Below the pieces are notes generated by a model. It saw nothing but the letters and a program-made list of their open reading frames with translations, made no database searches and was not told where the DNA came from. A program made the translations under genes and the position numbers. Below, one piece after another: positions 51,401 through 63,900 of a stretch of 64,000 bases of DNA. The stretch is from Anisakis pegreffii (taxonomy: Eukaryota; Nematoda; Chromadorea; Rhabditida; Anisakidae): the NCBI GenBank assembly GCA_035041965.1, contig JAPYMA010001383.1, forward strand, positions 1 through 64,000. The letters run 5' to 3'. The stretch's first letter is position 1; each line of letters begins with the position of its first letter.

Positions 51401-53073
51401 TTTAGTCACCCTCTCTTAACGTTATATATTGTGGATGGTGTCAAGATAAAGTGGAGTTTAGTGTTAGTTAAATGAACTGATTTAGTTTGTCATGAGAATT
51501 AATTGTGATGGTGTGTTTACTTGATAGCTCATCTTCGAAAAGTGATAATTTAGGCTGGTGGTGCACGAATCGCAGTAATGGGAGATGCAATATTCGAGCA
51601 GATTGAAAGTATGTTAGATATGCAAGCGAAAATCCAAGATTCGTCCGTAAGAACGGTTATACAAGTGCTTAAAGTAAGTGTTTGCTGAGGTTTTTTTCTC
51701 AGTAATTAAGTTCTGACCGCCTGCTCTTATATTGAATCTATTGTCTGTTACCTCATTACTTTCATCAAATCAATAAATTCATTAGTCTTATTTTGAGTAT
51801 TTGTTTGATAATATTAAATATTTGTTATATAACGACACCAATGTTTAATTCGATCTCGTGTTTACGGATCTGTCAAACCATGAGAGGTTCTTTTTAAATT
51901 GATTTCGTTTTCGTTAAACTAATTGGATTAAAGGATTAAACAGGGTTAATAAATGCCGAAGCAAGGTGAAACGATTGTGGTTGCTTAAAACTGAAAAATG
52001 AGACAGTTGAAGGAAAGTGAATTTGAAAAAATGCCGATGAAATAAAAGTGCAAATGCATTGTTAATTAAGTAAAGTGAATGGTGAACAAAACGTATATCT
52101 GTTTTAGTTGGATGGTCGACATTTGGAATGTGGTGAAAAAGGTGTGGCACGAGTAGACGAAGTATTCACTAAACTTAACGCCTTTGCCAAAGGGCATCCA
52201 GCATTGAGCGAGTGAATATCCATTTATTCATTTATTTTTTATTATTATTATTATTAAAAAGATCATAATTGTTGTTATATTTCACGATCCCAGAAGCGCT
52301 AAGAATTTCTGTTTGTTTACATGTCAATTATGCGGAAATGTTCTTCTCTCATCTGTGATGTAAAACCTTTTGCAAGCTTAAATTGATGTTTGTTTTTTTG
52401 TCATTTCAGCTCAGTCAAACAGCAAATTGTGAATTTATCAGCGTTTCGCGAGAGCAACTGGGGCTTGAAAAATCAAGAAACTTTTAAGGTGAGATGAATG
52501 TTGCATCTCGTAATAAATGCAACTATGCAACCTGCCAATATTATTCTGTCTCGCTCTCCCAGCTGATGAAAATGGTACGCTAAAGGTTCATTGATTTTGC
52601 AGTCTCATCTACACGTAGATAGCAGTGCAATAATAACACCATCAAGTTCGTCTGGTGATTTGATAATCGGTCCAGATGGACAGCCGCTAAGTGAAGAGGA
52701 GCGTGCATTCGTGGAGGATAACATCCAAAGAGTGAACAGTGCCGATATGAATAACGAGGAGAATGATTTTTCGGACGATTGCGAGGAATTCCTTATGAAT
52801 GGCAAGCTATCATTGATCTATTCATATACATTCATGTTTTCAACAATGTTGCCGTTTGATTTGCATTTGTGGGAAACGGTTCGAAAACAGATTAACTTAC
52901 AGCTTTTATTTTAAGCGATGTCCGAATCGATTATTGCTGAAAATTTGAATAAGTTGAATTTACAAGAAGTGATCGAGATGGATGAAGAAGAGAAAGCTAA
53001 AGCAGAGACGCCAAATGATATCACTTCATTGGCGGATCAAGGAAATGAGAAATCAAATAAATCGAATGAATAA
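45590..53073 (+). CDS. PAIP1-like MIF4G protein (poly(A)-binding protein interactor)
   Basis: Predicted translation factor that bridges poly(A)-binding protein and eIF4A/eIF4F. Twelve exons with matching phases: 45590-45674, 47125-47258, 47579-47665, 49139-49276, 50495-50689, 50763-50900, 51095-51292, 51554-51673, 52108-52211, 52410-52488, 52603-52801, 52916-53073, about 544 aa. The N-terminus is Gln/Pro/Tyr-rich. ELNALAFESMF (about 170-180) resembles a PABP-binding PAM2 motif (LNxxAxEF). The MIF4G-type helical domain spans about 190-425, with LSLTAEMIIQM, YGFARLCVYLCTEV, LLLFFAELYEKLEL, VIQVLKLDGRHLE and VNLSAFRESNWGLK, the last matching PAIP1's LVELRSSNWG. The C-terminus is acidic (EENDFSDDCEEF, VIEMDEEEKAKAE). 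The exon at 49139-49276 is the least certain. The last intron appears to use a GC donor (G|GCAAGC at 52802). CTIF or another MIF4G protein is the alternative. Confidence 0.85.
46270..47010. repeat. Repeat element with CGGT/ACCG-rich ends in PAIP1-like intron 1
   Basis: Both ends are dense in CGGT, ACCGA and GTCACTGA motifs (left 46290-46415, e.g. CGGTGACCACCGAC; right about 46905-47000, e.g. TGACCGAAATTCGGTT). The interior of about 450 bp is unrelated, which suggests a non-autonomous DNA element with long degenerate subterminal repeats. No coding region was recognised in it. Confidence 0.5.
48354..48426. repeat. (ATT)n microsatellite
   Basis: Nearly perfect trinucleotide array of about 24 units in the third intron of the PAIP1-like gene. 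The minus-strand poly-isoleucine open frame across it is an artefact. Confidence 0.97.
48511..48533. repeat. (TA)n microsatellite
   Basis: About 11 TA units, 85 bp downstream of the (ATT)n array, in the same intron. Confidence 0.95.
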
Positions 53074-55790
53074 ATGCTCCAGTGGAGCTTTGAATGTATT
53101 GAGTTGTTTAGTAGCATTTCTTCGATTGTTTTAATTCTCAGAGCTTCTTGCATATTCCAATCTGTTTTTATACGTAATTCTCGTTTGGAGATTGCATCAG
53201 AATCCAATCAAATTGGAGTTCTTTTGCTGGAATATATTCCGTATTGTGCAAATCTTCAAGCATTCAATCAGTTACTATTTCTTTTCGTAATTCTGAAGAA
53301 AACTTCAAAAAAAATTCCTGGGATATAAGGAATTCCAAGTATCGGTTTTCTAATATCATCGAAATTCATGATTTAACTTTCGTTTTCATTCGATTTATTC
53401 TCATTTACTATGTATTTTTGCAATCATTGTTGCCCACTTCCTCTCATGATTGTATGTAAGTGAACACAAATAATTGAGCCATGTTTGTATACAATAGGCC
53501 TGTGGTGTTCTTTGTTCTCATTTCAGCACTGTTTTAAGTTTGTTTCATTCGTTCATTTATTTGTTTGTTTTCGCGTTTCGTTCTTATTATCTCCCAACAG
53601 AAGTAAAGAGCATAAAAGTCATCCATTAAGTTAAGAGAGGGTTTGCTCAGTAATTTTATGATTTGACGAAGAATTTTCCCGAAAAGAATGAATCGACTTG
53701 ATGAACCTGAAAATTCTGGTTGAAGCTCGCCTGAAACCGATACATCACTGAATTGAAATGCTGCAGTATCTTTTGCAGAAGCATTGCTCTCAGTTTATTC
53801 CAGTCTATGGAAACTGATAAATTTTTTCATTTGAAAATGGTGATTGTATTTGTGCATTAGTTCAATAAAGTGACAAATCAGATTTCCAATTGGTTTTGTA
53901 ATGATGCTGTGTTATTCGTTGAACTATTCCCATCATCGCTATTGTATCGTAAGGAGTTTCGGGTCCATCAAGTTCAGTCGTAAAGATGTGCTTTATTATG
54001 AGATTTGATTGAGTTCTTTCTGGGCACCGTTCAAATGCTAATTTTAATTTATCAGCGACTTCATCAGTATTTTTCATACAATATCATTCATACGCAATCT
54101 CAGCAAACCAATTGTGTGTTGTTCTATTCGTGATATTCTATTCATACGAATATGTGCTTATTGTAACTTTCACCTATCTGTTCAATTAATTTGTATCAAT
54201 GAATATTCATTTGAATAGCGAAATCGTAGTATTTCATTTTTTCTGTACAAGCATTTCGGAAAACGTTATGGCCAAAATTTTTTCGCAGGATTATTATTAA
54301 TTATCATTTTAATGAGAAATTCATAGTCCTGTATAATCTTGTGCCACTTCTAATCAGAGCCGCTCCCCTATCGATTTTTTCATTGAAATATGTTTACCCG
54401 TAGTAAGTTTATCGGTAATATGAAGCTAGGAAAGGTCATTTGATTGGATGTTGTCAACTTCAGAAATAGATCTCTCTTATTTTCCGTTAACTAAAATAAT
54501 TCTCTTTAGAGACGTACTGATGATAAAGGGGATTTTGAGTTTTTTCCAACAAACAGAATACAGTAAGTATACCTCATTAATTAATAAATTTGTAATCGAA
54601 GTTCATGTTCTTTGAATGTTGTTACATTCGAATGTTTTCTTCATAATATTTGTCGCTTTTCGTAACCAAAGTTTTGTTTATATTGGTGTTTAAGTGCTTA
54701 TCTTATTGAATGTGAATTATATAGATTGATATGTTTTTGAGCAGTTGCAGTTCTCATTTTTTCAGATTCGAGTTGGGATGGTTCATAACTATTAAATATG
54801 ACGAATGTGCTGTGCTGTAAGTATCGCTATGAAATGAATGTCGATGAATTAATGTTATCATTATCACAGCAAATTGTTTGTGTGTTTTGTATGAACGGAG
54901 TGCGAAGTGTTCTGTTGCTAACAGATTGAATATTCACCTGCGACTGTGATATAGAAAAACTGGTCCAAGTTTTAAGGTTCGAACTTATGTCCCTAGTAAC
55001 AAGTATGAACAAAAAATTTCTCTCCATCTGAAAACATCGAGTTTTTGTGATGTGGATAATCAGTTGCAGTTGCTTATTGTTAGGTGATGGATGATATAGG
55101 AGGAGTTGACTCGAGATTGCCAACAGAAAGTTTAGCGAGTAGTACTTATTAGGCATGGTTATCTTCAGCGTTTCAAATGCAGTTTTTCTTCTGCAGCGTT
55201 GGACCACCGGTATTGAGTGTTCGACATCTATGTTTTCAGTATATTTGTGTTTAGATAGGCAAGATATGTGACGAGATTTAACTTTCTTGCTTCAGTTAGT
55301 TATCTTCGTTGAGTTCATGAAGCGTATCATGTTAATAAACACGATGAGGCATAGCAAGGTAGGGTTATGTTTTGAATTTAGGCTGGTCGAGGTAGATCGG
55401 GTTTGTGGTACTAATCGATCCCAAAAACTATGATTGTAAAGATTCGTATTGAAACGGAAATGCTGCATTACCGTATGTGGGTGACTGATGATTGAATCCG
55501 TATCAAGTGGCACTGTGTTATTCACAGTTAAACATAGTTCGTTTCAGTTCGATTTTTGAGCAAGCGAGCGCGTTTTTACTATAGTGTACGAGAAAAAAAA
55601 GTGGTACATTATGATTTGTTGAATTCACACTGAACACTTAACATTAAACAATTCACACATTAAAAGAATTCACAGAATCTTGAATTCTTTTAGTGTGGTC
55701 ACACGTAGCAATGTGAGAGGTATTTGAAACTAATTAAGTATTCAAAGATTACTGGGTGCATTTTTTGTTGGATAAGGTGACTTAAGACTT

Positions 55791-55831
55791 CTTAGGCTTG
55801 AGGGAAGTTCATCACGGGGCTTAGCCTCAAG
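55791..55831. repeat. TTAGGC-like repeat block
   Basis: CTTAGGCTTGAGGG (55791-55804) and GGCTTAGCCTCAAG (55818-55831) are variants of the same family seen at 16770-16862. A full TTAGGC is present near 55792. Confidence 0.5.
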
Positions 55832-56240
55832 TTTGCTTCGGGATCCACTCCAGCCAACAATGAAGCTCAAGCCACAGGGACGAAGCTCATCCAGAGTTCA
55901 AGCGACTGTTTGTAGCACTTGTCTTAGTCGGAGTGAATAAAAATCGAACCGAAACGAATTTTGGGTGAGTGAATAGCACGGTGCCAATTGTCATATATGC
56001 ACCGTATGCATTGTGCATTCGTGAATGTCGACGTGGTGTTCTGAGCATGGAACATGTGTTATGTTAAAGCTGTTATTCGTTAATGGGTCGTTCGTGGGTG
56101 GTAATTCGCATTTTCGGCGTTTGTCTCTTGCAATCAGTTCCGTTTTTCATTAATTTCATTGTATATTTTAAACGGAATGAATACGTCGCATCAACGTGCT
56201 TTTTTAACAAGTTTATTTCAACACCCAGTTGCCATTAAAC

Positions 56241-56246
56241 TTGCAG
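56241..56246 (+). promoter_or_regulatory. Candidate spliced-leader acceptor upstream of OST48
   Basis: TTGCAG in the context AAACTTGCAG|GG lies 20 nt before the OST48 ATG at 56267. Such an acceptor with no 5' exon is what a trans-spliced nematode gene would show, but an ordinary 5' UTR intron fits as well. Confidence 0.35.
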
Positions 56247-56266
56247 GGTATTCGTGCTTGCTCGAG

Positions 56267-58962
56267 ATGGTCTCATCGGTCTCAATTTTATTCTCATTGT
56301 GCCTTGTCACTTTCGTGAATTCGCATCGTATCCTTGTGTTAGTGGATAATCTGAACATTCGTGAAACGCATTCGATTTTCCTCAAATCGCTAGCAGGTTG
56401 ATCACTGTATTATCAGTTCTTTCTTTATCGTAAACGTTTCAGTAGTGCAAAGTATGCAATATTCATATAGGACGTATAAAATCATCATGTTCTTCGCGTA
56501 ATGTTCACCTTAAGAAGTAAAAAGTATTTCATTGCATTTTATGCATTCCCTTGACAAATACAGAAGTTCGGTTCTTGCCATCTTTCAAATCCAGTTCATC
56601 ACTTGTGATACCTGTATAATAATAAACTACGAAAAGACAAACGAACAATTTCAGAAAGGTCCCATAAATTGACCGTAAAAGCTGCCGATGATCCGTCTTT
56701 GGCATTGACGAAACATGGTGAAAGATTGTACGAGCATTTAATTCTCTTCGCCCCTGGAGTTGATGAATTTGGCGGTTCGGTGAATGTCGCGGAAATAACG
56801 GCGTTCATTGATGGAGGTGGTAACGTGCTCATAGCCGCAGGTGCGCAGATCGGTGACGCACTCCGAGATCTGGCTACAGAAATCGGATTTGAATTCGATG
56901 ATGACAAAACAGTGCTTATCGATCATCTCAACTATGACACTTTACTGGCAAGTCAATTTGTCTTTCTGGACTTGGTTCGCTCTTTGTGTTGAAATGATAC
57001 TAATGAGCGTTGTTTGTGTAGGATGATGGTGAGCATACGACGATAGTCGCGCAGCCATCGCAGTTAATGTCTGCACCAGCAATTGTGGGCTCTCCATCCG
57101 TTCATGCACCTGTGCTATTCAAAGGCGTTGCTCTGGTTGCCGATAAAACGAATCGTTTACGCCTAGAGCTGCTTACTGCTTCTACAAGCGCTTACTCTTT
57201 CAATCCACATAATAAAATTGAAGAGGTTCATTTGATTCATTTTTGAAGTTTATCACCATTGTTGATCACTTTCTTTCAATTAATTAGTTGTGTTCTCATG
57301 AATGGTCAATTTTATTGTTAGAACGCGTAGTGAATTTATTTGAAGTTGAATTCAGATGCTGAAATGTTCTCTTTCATAAATGCATTCAATATTTAGTATC
57401 CAGCTGCAATCGGTCGTTCAGCGATATTAGTCGGTGCGTTGCAAGCTCGCAATAACGCACGTGTTGTTTTAACGGGTTCGTTGGAGATGTTCTCTGATGC
57501 GTTCATCAACGCTAACGTCAACAAGGTTGGCTCAACTTCAAAGTGCGTTTTTAGTTCTATTCACTTCGGTTTTCAAATTTTTTATTTCTTCAGGCTGTTT
57601 ATAGTAATGAGCGAGTTAATCGTTTATGCATGATGCCATAAAGGTAGGGTGGCAATTTTTGCGGCTTTCGGAAATTTCAAGGTCTCGTCACCCAGAAAGG
57701 TGCCTTTCGATTTGATAACAACCACTGTGATAAATTCATTCGAAAAATGCTCTTGACCCTGTGCTCTACAGAATTTTAATTTCCCCAAATAAACTGTTAT
57801 TACTCTAAAATATGGATACGTGGTCGTATTGCATGGGTTTTATCATAAATCGCGCTAATTTCAGACCATCAAGAAGTGGTAACTTGCAATTGATAACTGA
57901 ATTAAGCAAATGGGTCTTGATGGAGAAAGGTGTGCTGCGTGTTAAATCAGTTACACATCATCGTGTTCGTTTGTTTCACATTCATTGTTTTTGTGGTAAA
58001 GATAGTGGATTGGGTTGCTACTTGGTGTCATTAAAGAATAAATAGTTTAGGTGGGTTGTAATCAAACGATTCATTCATTTAAGGTTGGTGAGAAGACCCC
58101 TCCACGAGAATACACGATTTTGGACGAGGTGGATTATGAGATCGATATAGAGGAGCTGAAGGCTGGAAAATGGGTACCGTTCAGTGGTAGTGATGTACAA
58201 CTGGAATTTGTACGCATTGATCCGTTCGTGAGAACAACTCTCAAGAACAAAAGTTAGTAATATTGATGCAACAATGATTGCTGCTTCATAGACAGAAGCA
58301 GAATAAATGAACTGAACTTCGTTTGTAGAAGTTTGCTTTTTGATTTCGTGTTAATAATATGCCTACACATTGCTCTAATATCTAACTGCGGTATTTATTC
58401 ATTATCTATCCAAGCGATTTGCAGATATACTTTTGCCTCCATCATTTTCACCCTTCTTATTTATTTCACCATAGTCGTTTGGTGCTTTGTAACGTATCTG
58501 TCATTTTTTCGATTAATAATATTTGTTAAGAAATTTTGGTGTGTGCGTATAGCTCTAAAAGGATTAATTTGCTAATCTTTATTTATCAAATGATACTCAT
58601 TAGAATGTTTCATTTTGAAGATGGTAAATTGAAAAGTCAGTTCAAACTGCCTGACGTATATGGAGTGTTCAAATTTGTGGTCGATTATCACCGCGTTGGA
58701 TACACGCATTTGTATGATGTTCGTCAGGTATGTAACTATCTTCAGATTATGCAATTATCTTCAGATTTCAGCTTTTTCGTTCACTAATTTCAACAAAATA
58801 CAGGTATCTGTTCGACCGTTAGAGCATACCCAGTATGAACGTTTCATTCGAAGTGCATATCCGTATTATGCGTCTGCATTCTCGATGATGGTTGGCCTAG
58901 TGCTGTTCTCGTGTATTTTCTTATATCACAAGAACGTTAGCAAGGATATCAAAAAAGATTGA
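56267..58962 (+). CDS. Oligosaccharyltransferase 48-kDa subunit (DDOST/OST48/Wbp1)
   Basis: Subunit of the ER oligosaccharyltransferase complex, which transfers the N-glycan from dolichol to Asn of nascent proteins. Eight exons with matching phases: 56267-56396, 56655-56947, 57022-57225, 57397-57542, 57865-57964, 58084-58252, 58621-58727, 58804-58962, giving 435 aa against 456 in the human protein. A signal peptide (residues 1-19, [19 protein letters not shown]) is followed by [17 protein letters not shown]. Conserved blocks in order: [125 protein letters not shown] and [22 protein letters not shown]-terminal membrane span lies at about 407-425, then a short cytosolic KDIKKD tail. The second intron has a GC donor (CTG|GCAAGT at 56948) and rejoins the conserved reading exactly. 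Confidence 0.97.
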
Positions 58963-59015
58963 TGAATTGACACATTATTTATGATAGTATCGCTCATGTT
59001 CGTGTGTTTCGCTCT

Positions 59016-59021
59016 AATAAA
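59016..59021 (+). promoter_or_regulatory. Polyadenylation signal AATAAA for OST48
   Basis: Canonical AATAAA 54 nt after the OST48 stop codon, in an AT-rich 3' UTR. It is the first full consensus after the stop. Confidence 0.75.
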
Positions 59022-61084
59022 ATTATCGTTGTTAAGAGTTCGTTTGTAAGAGAATATATTCTTTATTCTAAAGTTAGGGATAACAACTGTTGTTATTATT
59101 AAATTGCCTTATCAAATTCCCCTGAAGATGAACTGTTATTTGTTGTCGAAGTTCTGTTAAAAGGTATTATTTTGTGATTAAGTAGTCAAAATTTTTGTGT
59201 ATTGTGGTGATGTTTCGTTGGATGTCGTAAAAGATTCAGTTGATTTCTTTTTAATCATACACTCGAAATAAACTTTTTTTCTCATTCGCGTGATCATTTT
59301 GCAAGACATCTTACAAAACTGCACTTCCAACGTATTAAACGCTGAATTTTGCGGAATGGCATTGAGACTCATTTTTTGACTGCTTTGAATGTGTATTCGA
59401 GAACAGTTCTGATTTTTTTTGCACGCTTTACATCCTTCAACATGGTTTTGTTTTGATTGCTTGCATGTTTTTCGTTGGCAATCCTGATTGTTTTTGGAAC
59501 ATTTCGAAGGAAGTGGCGCAGAGTCACACTACAAAATTGATTCAAAATCAGCATATGATTAATGACTGAGGAAGAAAATGAAAAAGCGTAAATTTTGTTT
59601 TATCGACGAAATCGAGAAATGCAATGCCAAAATTGGCGCATCGATCAGAAAACTAATTTAATTGTGATTCACTTCGGTATTCCTCACTCGCATTTTCATA
59701 GTCGTTATTAATCTACTAGTATTTTAGCGTTCATCTCGTAGAAGTAATATTGAACGAGAACGGTTAATCGTAATTCAGTGCCCAATCATACGAAGGTTGC
59801 ATGTGAGATTAAATCAAAAACGCCACAAAGTGTGCAATTGCACCACCGATTTGTATGTTCACGTTCTCCAACAATTTACAAATTAAATTTACTTTCATAA
59901 AACAACAATCATCTAATTAGTCTTTACCGCTATCTGCAGAATAAACGAAACTCTTTGATTAGAATTGCTAAGAACACTCCTAATAACCCCCTCAACATGC
60001 AGAACCCGCAATCAGCTCCATCCATCATCAAGTCGTCATAAGTAACCCAAGTTTGGAAATCATTATCTTGATTCCAGCACAGTTAAAAAACAAAACACCA
60101 GAGCATCACTCACATTGAGAACGTTCAGTTTCATTACCTCATCCATACTAATTGAAGTAAGTAACCTGAATTCGCTCACCCTAGAATATACCTCTTCCCC
60201 TTGGTCTTTCCCTGATGATAAACGCTATGTTAATGTCGTTAAAGATGTTCGAAGAAGATACACATGTTTCGTCTTGAATGTGTGAACTTCAATAACGTAT
60301 CTGAACACTCGGAGAGATTGTCAATATTAGGATTCGAAACTTTACAACTGCGACGATTTTAAAACTGATCTTTGAATAGCCCACAATTTCATTCAAGGTC
60401 AGGTTGATCTCTCAGTGGAAGAATTTTTCGAATTTTCCTCAAGCAGTGAACGAATACGCCGAAATAATTCCCTTAAACTCGCTCTCAAACGCTGGAAATT
60501 AAACACTACAAAACTCTCGTTCGCAAATAGAATCCTTAGAGTCTGGAATCTGCTCTCCCAACATGTTGTCTCCTCATAATTGCTCCAAATATTTAAACGC
60601 AGACCCCGATCTATTCCACCAAATGAAATCGGATGTATATCCCTATTAAAATTTCGTTAACTATTTGAAAAGGGGGTGTAAAGAAATGGAAAGAAGTTAG
60701 TTCACCCACCTAGTTTTAATTATTCCCATTTTATTGATACAATGATTTGATTTTTTTCTCTTTTTCAACGTTTCTTTCCTGCCCAGCACCAGTAGGATCA
60801 GTACACTCGTCATATTGTAATCATTCGCACTGCGAATATTATTATATGAATACATATCCTTTCCCAGCGAGAACAAAACTGAATAAAACATCACCGCACT
60901 GCCATATAGCTCAGTGATCTGAAACGGAATGATAGTGGTGTGCTTATATTGAGGTATAATTGAATACTCAATTCTAACCTTTCGGAACAGTACAATGAGT
61001 TCGAATTTAGCAGGTGTTTATGGTAGAGCGCTTCAGATGTGTGTTTACTTAGCTTAATGTTGCAAAAAATATGCATTCACTTGC
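59022..61084. other. Intergenic DNA, no gene recognised
   Basis: AT-rich sequence. Minus-strand frames at 59178-59372, 59369-59554, 60697-60894 and 60891-61076 are short and lysine- or serine-rich, with no recognised domain or splice context. Confidence 0.5.
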
Positions 61085-61215
61085 AGACGAAAACTTAGCG
61101 GAAATAGATCGCTGAAGCGCTAACCACAGACAATAGCGAAAGCTATCGCTAGAAATTTCCGCTATTTAAAGTAGCGTGTTATTGCGCTACCGCTGTTCCA
61201 CTAGTAGTGGCAATC
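61085..61215. repeat. TAGCG/CGCTA palindromic repeat region
   Basis: Many short copies in both orientations: AGCGCTAA, TAGCGAAAGCTATCGCTA, CCGCTATTTAAAGTAGCG and GCGCTACCGCT. TAGCGAAAGCTATCGCTA can fold on itself. It looks like a degenerate inverted-repeat element next to the ACCGAA-rich tandem block. Confidence 0.5.
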
Positions 61216-61235
61216 AGCGATTGTGAAGTAGTGAT

Positions 61236-61510
61236 GGTAACCGAACGAACTTTCAGTTCGATCGCAATCCGACCGAACAACCTTCTAACATTCCGAAATT
61301 CCGCATTCCGATCGAAATTCGAAATTTTCGGTTAGATCCAACCGAATCCATTTTTTGACATTCCAAAATTTGGTGTTCTTGTCGAAATCCAAAACTGCCC
61401 GATCGGAATCCGATTGAAGAGTCCCGAAAATTACTGTACTTTGGTAATTATCGTAATTCAGAAAGATTGATCAAACCGAAAATTCAGTCGGATTTCACCG
61501 GGCGAAATTC
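61236..61510. repeat. ACCGAA/ATTCCGATCG-rich tandem block, about 71-bp unit
   Basis: ACATTCCGAAATTCC (61287) and ACATTCCAAAATTTGG (61358) start two diverged units about 71 bp apart, each containing GAAATYC and CCGATCGRAAT. Several internal copies of CCGATCGGAATCC-like palindromes are present. No coding content. Confidence 0.55.
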
Positions 61511-63840
61511 AAAAGGATGAGATGAAAAAGTTGGACTCGGAAGGGATCATTCATTTTATTTCGATAAAAACCGATATCTCGTTCCGGGGCAGGTTTTTGA
61601 TGAGGATGAATGAATGTCGAACGGTAATATGCCAACGGATCTTCACAGAGCTCAACTCTACAAATCCGTTCTTCTGAACTCGTCCAAGCATTTCATGCTA
61701 TTCACTCAAGAAAATCTTCATATTTTCCTCATTTGTCTCTATCAAAAATCTAAAAAGCAGCCATTTCATTAACACGTCAAATGATGCACTAGTTGTCAAC
61801 ACTTGGTGTTGTTATAACTACATTGAAATGTTGAAAGGCACTGCAATTAACAGTGTGACAGTGCTAATATTTGACGTTGTGTGTATAGATACATGAATAA
61901 GCGCAGATACAAGATACGTGCAGATATAAATATCGTACTTTATAACTGGATAATCTTCGAAGAACACGTATGTAAAGAATGCATATGACATGAGTGAATC
62001 AATCCATCCAGTGAACGAGCCAATGAATACTCGAGTCGCATCGAATGCTGCATTTTATTTGCTTAGTTTGACTAGTAGTGAGTATTATGCTTATCTTGCT
62101 GCATTCTTGCTTAAAGCTGTCAGATTGGATGTTTAGTTAGCGTATAGCATAGTTATTGCCATAGAGACAACGACGAAAAACAACTGAACAACTTTTGCGT
62201 CCGTTGTCATATTACATTTTATGACCCTATTATTATATTTCACTCTCATCTGGATTTCCGCTGTACTCCTCTACAATTCTTCTGGTATATTTGTGGGAAC
62301 ACGAATGAGCAAGACCAATGAAACAGAACTGACAAGTCAAGAACCCCGACAGATCTGTAGCAGTAATAAGAAGGAGTATAGTAAATAGATCGAATTCCAG
62401 CTGATAGAGCAGACTCAAACAATAATAGCTTGAAGTTGAGAGTCAGCTTAAAGTTGTATCGCAGTGAGTCTTCACTTTCACTCTTCACAGCTCGATATTC
62501 AAAAGCACGGATGCATGTCGAACTCGGTTATTGCTGAATATATCTGAATGCTGAACTTGAACCAGCTGATACGTAAATTGATAAATACTCGAATATCACT
62601 ATTGTCATAATCAATCGAACCACCAGCATAAAGCATTATTCATCTTCTTTGTATGCTCGAAATGCATGTTGAAGTCATACTGCGTCTCTGTTATCATGCA
62701 TATATAACAATCATGTAGAAATACAACGACGAATATATCTATGCATGTATATTTATTTCTTCCTTCTTCATTTTCATATATTCATTTGATTCAAACCTTA
62801 ATCAATATCTGAGAGTAGACAGATGTGTTCGTATGGCGACCTAATAGTCGCAGCTTTATATTTTAGCCAACTGGTAATACGCATCGATCCATTCTAGGCT
62901 ACTACTGCTTTATTCCGTTCCACGCTAATATCAATCTCCCTTTTCACATCTTGTTTCGGCGCGTTCCAGCGTCGTTGCTTAATACCCAAATGTCAGTACT
63001 CTCTATGTAGGGCTAACTGACGAATTCATAGTTTTCATTCTCTCACTTAGCGATTCACTTTTAGCTCTTAGCCACGATCCTGCTGTTGTATCGTTTATCG
63101 TTTTTGGTATTATGCGCAAAAAAAGATGCTTCATTCCATTCTGCGAATTGTGATTGTCTATTGGCTATACTCATCGATCGCAATTGAAAAACACTCACAT
63201 GTGTTAAACGTGTTTTTAGAGTTTAAGAAAAAGGCAATTTTACGGACAGAATCGCTCAAAATAAACACTATTGACTTACTTATTGCTATTCTTTCGAGAT
63301 TTTGTTCCCAAACACACTTTTAACCACCAAAAATTCATCCTTCCAGCAAATTTACCCAACAGCAGTATAAAGTGCTCATCTTGTATGCATTTGAAAACTT
63401 CAGTTCTGTGTGAATTTCCGTCATTTACGTGTCATCGTTAATCAAAAGAGGCCGAAGGAAGCTTTCATTCTCATAGTATCCGATCCACGAATGTTTTCTC
63501 GATGATTAGCTTATAGCTTTTAGCTTATTAGATTTTCATTCGACGATTCTACATTTTGATGGACTATAGTTGAGTGTAAGTTTGCGTGAGTGGTTTGTGT
63601 TCTTGAGTGACTTGACTCGTTTTTACGACTGATCTGTGATAACCTTGCAGTCAGCCGCGGGCAGGAAAATGGATGCGCCTCACGTATCCAGAGCAATATC
63701 ATTCATAACGACAAATCTTTTCGGACACATATTTTCACTATCGGCGCTTGTTTAGTTATCTTTCTCTAAACTCGCTCCTCTACGTTCCATTCCACTATTT
63801 CCCAGCACAGCTTTTATTGCATTGATTTCCACGAATCAAA
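61511..63840. other. Intergenic DNA, no gene recognised
   Basis: AT-rich sequence with no splice-supported exon. Frames at 62233-62418, 62246-62488 and 63126-63323 have no recognised domain. Confidence 0.45.
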
Positions 63841-63843
63841 AAT

Positions 63844-63900
63844 GGGCATTATCGGTATGCCCTTGCCTACGTAAATAAATAAATAAACAAATAAATAAAT
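63844..63900 (+). mobile_element. Hairpin plus (TAAA)n tail, likely 3' end of a non-LTR element or SINE
   Basis: GGGCAT-TATCGGT-ATGCCC (63844-63862) forms a 6-bp stem. It is followed by TTGCCTACG and then about seven TAAA/AAAT units (63872-63900). A short stem-loop followed by a tetranucleotide tail is typical of retroposon 3' ends. I see no coding sequence upstream, so it is probably a truncated copy. Confidence 0.5.

Larger units (their letters stand above)
53074..56266. other. Intergenic DNA, no gene recognised
   Basis: An AATAAA at 53864-53869 could end the PAIP1-like transcript. The minus-strand open frame at 53862-54077 (71 codons) has protein-like composition but no recognised domain; those at 54827-55207 and 55292-55525 look random. 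A TTAGGC-like block lies at 55791-55831. The OST48 5' end follows. Confidence 0.45.

Noticed and set aside
53862..54077. 71-codon minus-strand frame with protein-like composition
   Set aside because: No recognised domain or splice context; it overlaps the likely polyadenylation region of the PAIP1-like gene.
54827..55207. 126-codon minus-strand frame
   Set aside because: Composition looks random, with no domain and no flanking exons.
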